Shown here: piece by piece, positions 1-8,465 of the stretch
Layout of the letters: every line of letters begins with the position of its first letter
Position numbering within the stretch: the first letter of the stretch is position 1
NCBI GenBank assembly: GCA_900539945.1
Contig: UQDV01000016.1
Coordinates: 1 to 49,625, forward strand
DNA: 49,625 nucleotides
DNA from: an uncultured Faecalibacterium sp.
Lineage (GTDB): Bacteria; Bacillota; Clostridia; Oscillospirales; Ruminococcaceae
Reading direction: 5' to 3'
Position numbers and translations under genes: made by a program
Notes under the pieces: model-generated
The model's database searches: none
What the model was told of the DNA's origin: nothing
The model's input: only the letters and a program-made list of their open reading frames with translations

Positions 1-285
1 CCGCCGCTCCGGCTCCAGCAGGCGGTGAACGGCCCGGACCAGCGGCAGGGTCAGGGCCGGGTCGGCGTAGTGGGCGGCGTTGGGGTGCTGCGGTGCGCCC
101 GGTGCGCACAGAAGGTAAAACCGGTCCGGGCGGTCCACGGTGCCCTCGCCGATGAAAACGGTGCCGCCTTCTGCATCGTCCCAGGGGTCCAGCACCACCC
201 GGGTGCAGGCAAAGCAGGCAGGGGCGTCGGGCAATTGCAACGGAAAGTCGGCGCAGAGCCGGGCACAGAGTTCGGTGGTGAGCAT
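1..285 (-). CDS. Hypothetical protein, N-terminal part (runs off window)
   Basis: The reading frame stays open from an ATG at 285 to the window edge (95 codons), preceded on the minus strand by a good ribosome site (AAAGGAGA). Third positions are strongly GC-rich as in neighbouring real genes. The protein begins MLTTELCARLCADFP and contains a segment resembling an effector-binding beta domain (GTVFIGEGTVDRPDRFYLLC), but I do not recognise the family. It is divergently transcribed from the flavoprotein gene and shares a 182-bp intergenic region that holds a 6-5-6 inverted repeat, so a regulator (for example PucR/CdaR type) is possible; that is inference from context only. Confidence 0.6.
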   Translation of the reverse strand, partial: MLTTELCARLCADFPLQLPDAPACFACTRVVLDPWDDAEGGTVFIGEGTVDRPDRFYLLCAPGAPQHPNAAHYADPALTLPLVRAVHRLLEPERR

Positions 286-328
286 GAGGGTCTCCTTTGG
301 TCAAATGCAAACAAAATACGGGCGATGT

Positions 329-345
329 TTGTATCAAGAATACAA
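329..345. promoter_or_regulatory. Inverted repeat TTGTAT-N5-ATACAA, possible operator
   Basis: Perfect 6-bp arms (329-334 and 340-345) with a CAAGA spacer lie between two divergent genes. A -10-like TAAAAT (369-374) for the flavoprotein gene lies just downstream. The size and symmetry fit a dimeric repressor site; the regulator is unknown. Confidence 0.35.
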
Positions 346-467
346 TGTACAGCCAACGGTGTCAATGTTAAAATAGGAACGAAGTGAATGTTTCTTTTTT
401 AACAAAGGGGCGTTCCGTCGCAATGCACGAAGAGAGAAAAAAGAAAAAGATGTAAGGAGAAACTACC

Positions 468-2543
468 ATGTCGAAACTGTCCCGTAGATCCTTCCTCAAG
501 GGCACCGCAGTCAGCGCACTGGGTGCCGCTGCTCTGGGCATGACCGCCTGCAGCAACAACACTGCCGCAAGCAGCACCGCATCCTCTGCCGCTGCTTCTG
601 CACCCGCTTCCGGCACCCCGGCTCAGCAGCCCGCTGCTGCCGAGACCGGCAAGCCCAGCTTCTTCACCGACCCGTATCAGTACAAGGATACCGATGCCGT
701 GCAGGTCGTGACCACGGAGGTGGTCGTCGTGGGTGCCGGCAACGCCGGCTGTACCGCTGCCTGCTCCTGCGTGGAGAACGGCAGCGAGGTCGTGGTCATT
801 GAGGCCCAGAACGCCATCCATGGCCAGGGCGGCGGTGTTGGTCTGTGCAACACCAAGTACGTCCAGTCTCTGGTGGATGAGGGCAAGCTGCCCCACATGA
901 CCGACGTGGTGGAGCACCAGAACATCTGGGTCCAGCGCTGCGGCAGCCGCGTGAACGAGGCTCTGGTCTCCATGTGGTTCAACAACTCCCCCGAGGCCGG
1001 CAACTGGCTGATCGACAAGTGCGCGGAGTTCGGTGTGGTGCCGGTGTCCTTCCGTGCACATGCCCCCAACGCCATCATCCCCGAGTCCTACGACTACCAC
1101 ATGTTCGTCAACGTCGGCGACCATCAGTTCGACTCCAAGTGCGGCTACTTTGCAGCCACCAACGTCCTGTACGAGGACAGCCAGAACGCAGAAAAGTACG
1201 AGCACCCCGCCACCTACTTCTTCAACACCAAGGCTCAGGAGCTGCTGGTGGAGGACGGCCGCGTGACCGGCGTGTTCGCACAGCGTGACGGCGAGCTGTG
1301 GCTGTTCCGTGCCACCAAGGGCGTCATCCTGGCCACCGGCGGCATCCACGAAGATACCGAGATGACCGACTACTACTGCGACGAGAACATCAAGCGTGTG
1401 CAGCGCTGCGAGCACGGCCCCGCAGGCTTCTCCACCGGCGACGGCCACAAGATGGGCCTGTGGGTCGGTGCACACATGCAGGATGGTCCGTTCCCGCTGA
1501 TGCTGCATCCGCAGGCATGCTCCATGTTCCACGGCTGCTTCCCCTTCGTCAACCAGGAAGGCCACCGTTTCATGAACGAGGGCACCTGGGTGCAGGGCAA
1601 GAGCATGAACGTCATGCACCAGACCGGCAACGTTGCATGGTCCATCTTTGATGCAGACTACGGCAAGTACAACCGCATGTCTCTGGAGAACGGCACCGGC
1701 GGCGGCATGTTCTGGGACACCATGAGCGCAGCCATCGGCCAGGAGTTCACCGATGACGATGTGACCTCCATCGTGGAGAGCGACATCGCCGTGGGCAACA
1801 CCGTCAAGGCAGACAGCATCGAGGAGCTGGCCGCTCTGATCGGCGCACCCGCCGATGTTCTGCAGGAGACCATCGACCGCTACAACGAGCTGGTCGCCAA
1901 GGGCGCCGACGATGACTTCCACAAGCCGGCCGACTTCCTGTACCCGGTGGTCAAGGCTCCGTTCTACGCTGCCAAGGTGGGCGTTGCCCTGCTGGCTGTC
2001 GTGGGCGGCCTGTCGGTCAACACCGACCTGCAGGTCCTGGACGACGAGAAGAAGCCCATCGAGGGTCTGTACGCCACCGGCAACACCTCCGGTGACCTGT
2101 ACGCCATCGACTACCCCATCAACATGGCTGGCAACTCCAACGGCCGCTGCGTGATCTGGGGCTACCTGCTGGGCAAGACCATGGCCAAGGTCACCGCTTC
2201 CGGCGAGGCTCTGACCAGCCGTGATGAGCTGGCCGACCTGGCAAAGGACGAGAACAGCATCGTGGCATCCGACACCGTTTACAAGGACGGCAGCTACACC
2301 GGTACCGGCAAGGGCCGCGGCGGCGACATGGAAGTGACCGTGACCATCACCGACGGCAAGATCTCGGACATCGTGGTCAACTCCCACGCCGAGTCCTCTG
2401 ACATCGGCGCACCGGCTCTGGACAAGCTGATCCAGAACGCCATTGCTGCCAACAGCGCAGAGATCGACGGCGCTTCCGGCGCTACCATGACCTCCGACGG
2501 CTTCCGTGAGGCTGTGGCACAGGCTCTGGCAAAGGCACAGTAA
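468..2543 (+). CDS. Exported flavoprotein reductase with FAD domain and covalent-FMN domain (fumarate/urocanate reductase type)
   Basis: The 691-aa protein starts with a twin-arginine signal (SRRSFLK, residues 5-11) and a lipobox-like MTAC (25-28), then an Ala/Ser/Pro linker to about residue 60, so it is probably a Tat-exported lipoprotein. A Rossmann FAD motif GAGNAG is at 89-94, followed by the FAD-binding_2 (succinate dehydrogenase/fumarate reductase flavoprotein) body. The C-terminus carries an FMN-binding domain ending in DGASGATMTS (667-676), the motif flavinylated by ApbE, with Thr673 the likely attachment site. Family members reduce fumarate, urocanate or related enoates outside the cytoplasm as terminal acceptors; the substrate here cannot be read. 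Ribosome site AAGGAGA precedes ATG 468. No electron-feeding partner or ApbE lies in the window. The gene is monocistronic, closed by a strong terminator. Confidence 0.9.
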   Translation: MSKLSRRSFLKGTAVSALGAAALGMTACSNNTAASSTASSAAASAPASGTPAQQPAAAETGKPSFFTDPYQYKDTDAVQVVTTEVVVVGAGNAGCTAACSCVENGSEVVVIEAQNAIHGQGGGVGLCNTKYVQSLVDEGKLPHMTDVVEHQNIWVQRCGSRVNEALVSMWFNNSPEAGNWLIDKCAEFGVVPVSFRAHAPNAIIPESYDYHMFVNVGDHQFDSKCGYFAATNVLYEDSQNAEKYEHPATYFFNTKAQELLVEDGRVTGVFAQRDGELWLFRATKGVILATGGIHEDTEMTDYYCDENIKRVQRCEHGPAGFSTGDGHKMGLWVGAHMQDGPFPLMLHPQACSMFHGCFPFVNQEGHRFMNEGTWVQGKSMNVMHQTGNVAWSIFDADYGKYNRMSLENGTGGGMFWDTMSAAIGQEFTDDDVTSIVESDIAVGNTVKADSIEELAALIGAPADVLQETIDRYNELVAKGADDDFHKPADFLYPVVKAPFYAAKVGVALLAVVGGLSVNTDLQVLDDEKKPIEGLYATGNTSGDLYAIDYPINMAGNSNGRCVIWGYLLGKTMAKVTASGEALTSRDELADLAKDENSIVASDTVYKDGSYTGTGKGRGGDMEVTVTITDGKISDIVVNSHAESSDIGAPALDKLIQNAIAANSAEIDGASGATMTSDGFREAVAQALAKAQ

Positions 2544-2564
2544 GGCTTTATAAAAAAGAACCCC

Positions 2565-2602
2565 GGGGACGGGCAGCGCAGGACGCTGCCCGTCCCCTTT
2601 TT
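2565..2602 (+). terminator. Intrinsic terminator of the flavoprotein gene
   Basis: A perfect 14-bp stem (2565-2578 with 2584-2597), 5-nt loop, then TTTTT. Confidence 0.9.
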
Positions 2603-2606
2603 GCGC

Positions 2607-2640
2607 AAAAAAAGCGGCGTCTGCAAAAAGCAGACGCCGC
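2607..2640 (-). terminator. Intrinsic terminator of the pectin operon
   Basis: Perfect 11-bp stem GCGGCGTCTGC (2614-2624) with 2630-2640; on the minus strand it is followed by seven T (2607-2613). It sits back to back with the flavoprotein terminator. Confidence 0.88.
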
Positions 2641-2671
2641 AGGAAAAAACAGGGAATGCCGCGCAGAAGGA

Positions 2672-3820
2672 TCAGTTCTTGCGGGCGATCATTTCGGTGT
2701 AGGCCAGCACCAGCGGGCCGACGCCCTTGGCGTCGTTGCACACCACTGGCTCGCTGAAGTAGTAGGCCAGAGAGCCGTCGCGGTGGTCCTTGCCGCCCAG
2801 ACCGGCCACCAGGCAGATGCCGCCCAGCTGCAGGCTGCCGTCGGGGTTCTTGGACAGGTACTTGTCGCAGGTGCCGTAGAAGGCCTTTTCAGCCCAGGCT
2901 GCCATCCGTTTGGGCAGGTAGCCCAGGCGCACGCCCTTGAGCACCGCGTAGGCAAACAGGGCAGTGCCGCTGGTCTCCAGATAGTTGCCCTCCACGCCGG
3001 GGTGGTCCATCACCTGCCAGAACATGCCGGTCTCCTCGTCCTGGAACTTGTGCACGTCCTCGATGGTCTGCTTGAGCATGGCCATGATGCCGCGGTACTC
3101 GTTGTACAGCTGCTCGTCCATGCGCTCCAGCACGTCCACCATGGCCACCATGAACCAGCCCATGGCGCGCAGCCAGAAGTTGGGGCTGCAGCCGGTGACG
3201 GGGTCGGCCCAGTACATCTGGCGGCTCTCGTCGTAGCCGTGGTAGTACAGGCCGGTGGTTTCGTCCCGCATGTGCTTTTGGATGTTCATGAACTGCTTGT
3301 AGCTGTCGATGCAGCCCTGCATCTTGTTGTAGCGGGTCTCATACTCCATGTAGAAGGGCTGGGCCATATAGGTGCCGTCCAGCCACACCTGCCAGGGATA
3401 GATGTCCTTGTGCCAGAAGTTGCCCTCCTTGGTGCGGGGCTGGGTGAGCAGCTGGCTGCGGATGGTGTCGATGGCCTTGCGGTACTTCTCGTCCCCGAAG
3501 ATGTCGTACAGGATGAACAGGTTCTTGCCCTGATTCACGTTGTCCAGGTTGTACTCCTTGGGGTCGTAGGTTTTGATGGAGCCGTCCTCCTGCACAAAGT
3601 AGTCGATGAAATCTTTGGAAAAGTCCAGATACTTTTTGTCTCCGGTGGTGTGGTACAGGCTCAGGCAGGCGGTGATCATGCAGCCGTCGATGTAGTTCCA
3701 CTTGTTGGGCTTGCCGCTGCGCACCTTCTCGATGTTCCACATGGGTGCCTCGGCGCTGGAATTGGCGATCAGGTAGTCCACATAATCGCCCAGCATGGAC
3801 AGGATCTCTTCATGGGTCAT
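2672..3820 (-). CDS. Unsaturated rhamnogalacturonyl hydrolase (GH88/GH105, YteR-like)
   Basis: 382-aa (alpha/alpha)6-barrel protein. The start chosen is ATG 3820 because GAGGAGG lies 9 nt upstream; a longer frame beginning at 3856 has no such site. The motif WLDGTYM (146-152) holds the Asp (148) that corresponds to the catalytic Asp of YteR in the family signature W-x-D-G-x-Y. There is no signal peptide, so it probably acts in the cytoplasm on unsaturated disaccharides made by pectate or rhamnogalacturonan lyases, removing the 4,5-unsaturated galacturonate. It is the second gene of a two-gene operon: the ribosome site overlaps the end of the GH28 gene, whose stop is 4 nt upstream, so translation is probably coupled. 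Confidence 0.9.
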   Translation of the reverse strand: MTHEEILSMLGDYVDYLIANSSAEAPMWNIEKVRSGKPNKWNYIDGCMITACLSLYHTTGDKKYLDFSKDFIDYFVQEDGSIKTYDPKEYNLDNVNQGKNLFILYDIFGDEKYRKAIDTIRSQLLTQPRTKEGNFWHKDIYPWQVWLDGTYMAQPFYMEYETRYNKMQGCIDSYKQFMNIQKHMRDETTGLYYHGYDESRQMYWADPVTGCSPNFWLRAMGWFMVAMVDVLERMDEQLYNEYRGIMAMLKQTIEDVHKFQDEETGMFWQVMDHPGVEGNYLETSGTALFAYAVLKGVRLGYLPKRMAAWAEKAFYGTCDKYLSKNPDGSLQLGGICLVAGLGGKDHRDGSLAYYFSEPVVCNDAKGVGPLVLAYTEMIARKN

Positions 3821-3824
3821 GGCA

Positions 3825-5381
3825 TTAGTCCTCCTCAAAATGGCCGACGTTGACAAAGTGCAGGCGCTCGCCCTCGTAGCCCTCGATCTTCACGTTGTGC
3901 AGGTCGATCTCCTTGACGTTCTCGGCGTAGATGGCCAGCTTCTTCACCAGCGGGCGGTTGTCGGCCATGGCGGCCTGGCCTTCCACAGCGTTGGGGTCAA
4001 AGGTGATGGTCACGTTTTTCATGGAAACGCGCTCGATGGGCTGCTCCGGCAGGCCGTCGAAGTAGCAGCCGGCAAACTGTGCGTCGGTGGCTGCGATGTC
4101 CTCCATGGTCAGGCTGCCCAGTTTGGGGGTGTACTCGTCCACCGGCATGGCGTCGCGGCACTGCACATAGGGGCCGTGGCCGTCCGGGTCGCAGAAGTAG
4201 AACATATTGATGACGAAGGGCGCCTTGACCCCACGCATCTCCACGTTGCGGAACACCAGCCCGTCGATGACGGCGGTGTTGCCGCGGCCGCGGCGGGTCT
4301 TGACCCGCAGGCCGCGGTCGGTGTGGTCCATCAGGCACTGGGTGACCACCATGTCCTTCACGCCGCCGCTCATCTCGCTGCCGATGACGATGCCGCCGTG
4401 GCCCTTGTCCAGCAGGCAGTTGCGGATGATGGTGTGCTCGCAACTCTTCTTGAGCTTCATGCCCAGGAACACCTTGCTGGCCTTCATGGCAATGCAGTCG
4501 TCGCCCACATGGATGTTCACGCCGATGATGCGGGTGTACTCGCAGCTTTCGGGGTCGATGCCGTCGGTGTTGGGAGCGTTGTAGGGGTTGTTGATGTTGA
4601 AGTTGAGCAGGTCGAGGTGCTTGACGAAGATGGGGTGGATGGTCCAGGAGTAGCTGTTCTGCACCGTGATGCCATGCAGGCAGACCTTTTCGCTGTCCAC
4701 TATGGCCACCGCGCGGGGACGCCAGGCGATGCGCTTGACCTTGGGGTCCACCCACCAGTCGCCGTTCTGGGCGTCACAGTCCAGGGTGCCCTCACCGGTG
4801 ACCACGACGTCGTGCACCTGGGTGATGTTCAGCAGGCCGGCAAAGCTGTTCAGCGGGTTGCCCTCCCAGCCGGTCAGGTAGTACTCGTCCACCTCGTTCT
4901 CGCTGGGCAGTACGCCGGGCAGGATGGGGTAATGGGTGCGGTCGTTGTCGCCCAGCAGCACGGCACCCTTTTCTAGATACAGGGTGGTGTTGCTCTTCAG
5001 GAACAGGCTGGCAGTGCGGTAGCGGCCGGCGGGCACATACACGGTGCCGCCCTTGGGGCAGGTGGACAGAGCGGCCTGCAGCTTGCCGGTGTTGTCGGTC
5101 TCGCCGTCGGCCACCAGGCCGTAGCGGGAAGCATCCACAAAGAAGCTCTCGGCCTCGGTGACAAAGGTCAGGCTCAGGGTCTCGCCCTCGGCCTGCACGC
5201 CCACGGTGTACTCGGTACCGGGCAGCAGGGAGAACAGGGAGAACACATTGGTATTGCATGCTTCGTAGACAGTCTTGCCGTTCAGGGTAACGACGAACGG
5301 GTGGGCCGGGCGGAAGCACAGGCCGTTTTCCAGCTCGAATACGGCACTGCGGGTCATGGAACGGATAAGGGACAGGTTCAT
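3825..5381 (-). CDS. Polygalacturonase / exo-polygalacturonosidase, GH28
   Basis: 518 aa. Residues 1-80 form a fibronectin-like beta segment typical of bacterial exo-polygalacturonases; the rest is a parallel beta-helix. The GH28 signature is complete and in order: NTDG (271-274), GDD (293-295) with the catalytic aspartates, GHG (327-329) and RVK (359-361). No signal peptide is visible, which points to cytoplasmic trimming of imported oligogalacturonides from the non-reducing end. Ribosome site AGGAGG stands before ATG 5381. It is the first gene of the operon with the GH105 hydrolase and is divergent from an AraC regulator, the likely controller. Exact bond specificity (galacturonan or xylogalacturonan) cannot be decided from sequence. 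Confidence 0.92.
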   Translation of the reverse strand: MNLSLIRSMTRSAVFELENGLCFRPAHPFVVTLNGKTVYEACNTNVFSLFSLLPGTEYTVGVQAEGETLSLTFVTEAESFFVDASRYGLVADGETDNTGKLQAALSTCPKGGTVYVPAGRYRTASLFLKSNTTLYLEKGAVLLGDNDRTHYPILPGVLPSENEVDEYYLTGWEGNPLNSFAGLLNITQVHDVVVTGEGTLDCDAQNGDWWVDPKVKRIAWRPRAVAIVDSEKVCLHGITVQNSYSWTIHPIFVKHLDLLNFNINNPYNAPNTDGIDPESCEYTRIIGVNIHVGDDCIAMKASKVFLGMKLKKSCEHTIIRNCLLDKGHGGIVIGSEMSGGVKDMVVTQCLMDHTDRGLRVKTRRGRGNTAVIDGLVFRNVEMRGVKAPFVINMFYFCDPDGHGPYVQCRDAMPVDEYTPKLGSLTMEDIAATDAQFAGCYFDGLPEQPIERVSMKNVTITFDPNAVEGQAAMADNRPLVKKLAIYAENVKEIDLHNVKIEGYEGERLHFVNVGHFEED

Positions 5382-5410
5382 GAGAAAACCTCCTGATCAA
5401 TGGTTTTGGC

Positions 5411-5439
5411 TTGCCCGCACCGGGCGGGCATGGTATGAT
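5411..5439 (+). promoter_or_regulatory. Sigma-A promoter of the AraC gene with inverted repeat in the spacer
   Basis: -35 TTGCCC (5411-5416), 17-nt spacer, -10 TATGAT (5434-5439). The arms TGCCCG (5412-5417) and CGGGCA (5425-5430) are a perfect inverted repeat overlapping the -35 and spacer, a possible autoregulatory site. Confidence 0.65.
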
Positions 5440-5476
5440 AAAAAGAAAAGCGGATGTGCGCGGAGGACGTTAAAGA

Positions 5477-6295
5477 ATGAAGGCAGAACAGGAAAAGATC
5501 AGTGCAAAGGTCCGGGCAGTGTCGATGCACCTGAACGGCGGCAAGCTGCAGCTGCCCGCCGAAGAGGAGAGCTGCTACGTTGTGCTGGTGGCAGAGAGCG
5601 GCTGTACCCTGCAGTACGCAGAGCAGACCATGCTGCTCAACCCGGGCAGTGCGCTGTTGCTGGGACCCGGCGGCGGCTGCATCCAGCAGACGGGCAGTGC
5701 GGCACCGGAGCTGGTGGGCTGCAGTTTCCCGCTCAGTGCCCTGCACGAGCTGCGCACCCAGACCCAGCGGGATTTTTCCCGGCTGTTTGAGCCGGAGCAG
5801 TCTGCTGTGCTGTACGGTTCCGTGCAGTGGAACAGCCGCCTGCGCACCCTGCTGGAGCTGATGCGCACCGCCATGGAGGAGCCGGATTACCCGGGCGCGC
5901 TGTACCTGCTGCTGGTGCTGCATTACATCGAGCAGGAATGCATCGCGGAGAGCAGCGCGGTGGCCCGGCCCCACAATAAGACGGTGGAGCACATCTGTGC
6001 GTATCTGGCCGCCAACTACCGCCAGAAGTTCTCCCTCAGCGAGGTAGCAGCGCGGTTCTACCTGTCGCCCTACTACCTCAGCCGCCTGTTCAAGCGGGTG
6101 ACGGGGCAGTCCATCGTGGACTACATCAACAACCGCCGCATCGAGGCAGCCCAGAAGCTGCTGGAGACCACGGAACTGAGCATCAGTGCGGTGGCCGAGC
6201 AGACCGGTTTTGCCAGCGCGGCCCATTTCCGCCGTGTGTTCCACGAGGTGATGGGCACCGGGCCGCTGCAGTACCGCAAGGCACATAAGAAATGA
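5477..6295 (+). CDS. AraC-family transcriptional regulator
   Basis: 272 aa. The N-terminal half (about 1-150) is a cupin-like effector domain. The C-terminal ~100 residues hold the paired helix-turn-helix of AraC/XylS proteins (SEVAARFYLSPYYLSRLFKRVTG, then ISAVAEQTGFASAAHFRRVFHE). Ribosome site GGAGGA lies 8 nt before ATG 5477. It is transcribed away from the GH28-GH105 operon with a 95-bp shared region, which is the standard arrangement for an activator of the adjacent catabolic genes; an inducer such as a galacturonide is inferred, not shown. Confidence 0.92.
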   Translation: MKAEQEKISAKVRAVSMHLNGGKLQLPAEEESCYVVLVAESGCTLQYAEQTMLLNPGSALLLGPGGGCIQQTGSAAPELVGCSFPLSALHELRTQTQRDFSRLFEPEQSAVLYGSVQWNSRLRTLLELMRTAMEEPDYPGALYLLLVLHYIEQECIAESSAVARPHNKTVEHICAYLAANYRQKFSLSEVAARFYLSPYYLSRLFKRVTGQSIVDYINNRRIEAAQKLLETTELSISAVAEQTGFASAAHFRRVFHEVMGTGPLQYRKAHKK

Positions 6296-6430
6296 TGGGT
6301 TTTCCTGCGGAAAACAGGATGCAGCCCAGCGGGCTAGGATGTCTGCCTGTGGCAGAAGAGGTGTGCCTCACGGCACAATGTTGTGCAGCGTGCAGCATGT
6401 TCCGGAAGGGGATACATCATTCACAAATAA

Positions 6431-6472
6431 AACACCCCCTGTGCCCTCTACGGGAACGGCACAGGGGGTGTT
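6431..6472. terminator. Bidirectional terminator between AraC gene and ABC transporter operon
   Basis: Perfect 15-bp stem AACACCCCCTGTGCC (6431-6445) with 6458-6472. The T-rich flank is better on the minus strand (end of the permease operon). A smaller 7-bp hairpin lies just after the AraC stop (6299-6315) without a T run. Nothing else is evident in 6296-6510. Confidence 0.75.
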
Positions 6473-6510
6473 GTTTGCGTCAGATGCTCTTTGCGCAGCG
6501 GGACAGGGGC

Positions 6511-7368
6511 TTAGCCCTTGACGGCACCAGCAGAGATACCTTCAACGAACTGGTCCTGTGCACAGAAGAAAACGATCAGCTGCGGCAGGATGGAGATCAG
6601 GGACAGCGCCAGGATCTTGTTCCAGGCAAAACCGGTATCACCGTCCATGGACAGCTTCACGAACAGGGACATGGGGTACTTGCCGGGGGTGCTGACGTAA
6701 AGCAGCGGGCCCATGAAGTCGTTGCAGCTCCACATGAACTGGAACAGTGCGCAGGACACCAGAGCGGGTCCCAGCATGGGCACGATGACCTTGTACAGGG
6801 TCTGGAAGGAGGAGCAGCCGTCGATGGCTGCGGCCTCGTCCAGGTCACGCGGGACATTGCGCATGAACTGGATCAGCTGGTAGACGAAGTAGGTCTCCGT
6901 AGCAAAAGCGCAGTGGACCCAGATGGCCAGGTAGAAGGGGCTGTCCAGCCAGCCGAACTTGTTGTACAGCAGGTACTGCGGCACGTTCAGAACGACCTGG
7001 GGCAGGAACAGGGTGGCCAGCATGATGTTGAACAGCAGCTTACGGCCGGGGAAGTCGAAACGGCCAAAACCATAAGCGGCAACACAGGCGGACACGACGG
7101 TGCAGATCACCTTGGGCAGCACATAGCTGTAGGTGTTGAGCATGGCCTGCAGGATGTTGATGGAGCCGCCGAAGTTGTTCAGCGCGTTCCGATAACCATC
7201 CAGCGTGGGGTTCTTGATCCACAGGCCGATGCCTGCAAAGATCTCGCTGTTGTCCTTGAAGGTGGCACTGATCATCCACAGCAGGGGGTAGATCATAATG
7301 ATGCCGACCAGGATCAGGACGAAATACTTAAAGAAGGTTGCGATTTTGTTCGATGCGTTCATTCCCAT
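6511..7368 (-). CDS. Carbohydrate ABC transporter permease, MalG type (CUT1)
   Basis: 285 aa with about six membrane segments (first FFKYFVLILVGIIMIYPLLW near residues 12-31). The cytoplasmic EAA loop is present (DEAAAIDGCSSFQTLYKVIVPMLG), the site that docks the ATPase. ATG 7368 was chosen since AAGGTGA precedes it; the longer frame overlaps the upstream gene without a ribosome site. It is the last gene of binding protein - MalF-like - MalG-like, 10 nt after its neighbour. The operon has no ATPase. Confidence 0.92.
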   Translation of the reverse strand: MGMNASNKIATFFKYFVLILVGIIMIYPLLWMISATFKDNSEIFAGIGLWIKNPTLDGYRNALNNFGGSINILQAMLNTYSYVLPKVICTVVSACVAAYGFGRFDFPGRKLLFNIMLATLFLPQVVLNVPQYLLYNKFGWLDSPFYLAIWVHCAFATETYFVYQLIQFMRNVPRDLDEAAAIDGCSSFQTLYKVIVPMLGPALVSCALFQFMWSCNDFMGPLLYVSTPGKYPMSLFVKLSMDGDTGFAWNKILALSLISILPQLIVFFCAQDQFVEGISAGAVKG

Positions 7369-7378
7369 ACTGGTCACC

Positions 7379-8308
7379 TTACCTTTCGTCAGAGTAGTAG
7401 ACCCACTTCTTCTGGCTGGTGAATGCAATGATCGTCAGGACGCAGACGATGATGAACATGATCCATGCCAGAGCGGATGCCATACCCATGTCATACGACT
7501 TGAATGCGTAGTTGTAAACCAGCAGAGAGATCAGCGTGGTGGAACCACGGGGGCCGCCGTTGGTGATGATGTACGGGCCATTGAACTCCTGGAATGCCTG
7601 GCAGATCTGAGTGACCAGGTTGTAGAAGATGATGGGGGTGATCATCGGGACGGTGATGGAGAAGAACTGACGCCACTTGCCGGCACCGTCGATGGTGGCA
7701 GCCTCGTACAGGTCTGCGGGCACGCCCTTCAGAGCGGCCAGGAACAGCACCATGGCGGAGCCGAACTGCCAGATACGCAGGAAGCAGATGATCCACAGCG
7801 CGTAGTGGGGGTCGCTCAGCCACTCCGGGCCCTGCACCAGACCGAAGGTCACGGCACGCAGCACGGTGTTGAGCAGGCCGTCCTTGCTGAACACAGCCTT
7901 CCACAGCACGGCGATGGCAACGGAGCCGCCGAGGATGGAGGGAATGTAGTACACGGTACGGAACAGGTTGACGCATGCGATCTTGAAGTTCAGGATGTAT
8001 GCGATGAACAGGGCGAAGATCAGCTTCAGGGGCACAGTGATGAAGGCGTACTTGAAGGTGATGATCAGTGCCTTGGTGATCTTGGTGGTGGTAAAGGCGG
8101 TGATGTAGTTCTGCAGGCCGACGAAGGTGGTGCCGGACTTGAAGAAGTTCATATCGGTGAAGCTGTAGTACAGCGACTGACCGAAGGGGAAAGCCTTAAA
8201 GACCACAAAGCCGATGATCCAGGGAATCAGGTACAGGATGCCCTGATACTTGTCCAGCCACTTCTGGAACGGAGTGCGCCCGGTAACCGGGACGTTGCTT
8301 TCTTTCAT
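7379..8308 (-). CDS. Carbohydrate ABC transporter permease, MalF type (CUT1)
   Basis: 309 aa, about six membrane segments, with the EAA loop YEAATIDGAGKWRQFFSITVPMITP. Ribosome site AAGGAGG precedes ATG 8308. It forms the membrane channel with the downstream permease and receives substrate from the lipoprotein encoded upstream. Between it and the binding-protein gene lies a terminator-like hairpin, so its expression is probably lower than that of the binding protein. Substrate is not readable; proximity to the pectin genes makes an oligogalacturonide or other plant oligosaccharide plausible. Confidence 0.92.
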   Translation of the reverse strand: MKESNVPVTGRTPFQKWLDKYQGILYLIPWIIGFVVFKAFPFGQSLYYSFTDMNFFKSGTTFVGLQNYITAFTTTKITKALIITFKYAFITVPLKLIFALFIAYILNFKIACVNLFRTVYYIPSILGGSVAIAVLWKAVFSKDGLLNTVLRAVTFGLVQGPEWLSDPHYALWIICFLRIWQFGSAMVLFLAALKGVPADLYEAATIDGAGKWRQFFSITVPMITPIIFYNLVTQICQAFQEFNGPYIITNGGPRGSTTLISLLVYNYAFKSYDMGMASALAWIMFIIVCVLTIIAFTSQKKWVYYSDER

Positions 8309-8398
8309 CTGGGAAATCCTCCTTTTTAAGGAATTTCGGAGCAGGTCTGAAAAAGATCTGATACAATTTTGTCAGAAATTTGTAACACATCTCTGATG

Positions 8399-8436
8399 AA
8401 AAAAGGGGCATCTGCCGTTTGGGCGACAGGTGCCCC
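8399..8436 (-). terminator. Attenuating terminator between binding protein and permease genes
   Basis: 10-bp stem with one mismatch (8405-8414 with 8427-8436), followed on the minus strand by six T. Partial read-through at this place would give excess binding protein over permeases, a known design in sugar transport operons. Confidence 0.75.
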
Positions 8437-8465
8437 GGGGATCAGATCAAAGCGTTGGGGAGAAA

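Noticed and set aside
399..2741. 780-codon open frame antisense to the flavoprotein gene
   Set aside because: Mirror effect of high GC3 codons; His/Val/Gly/Asp-rich text without domains, no ribosome site.
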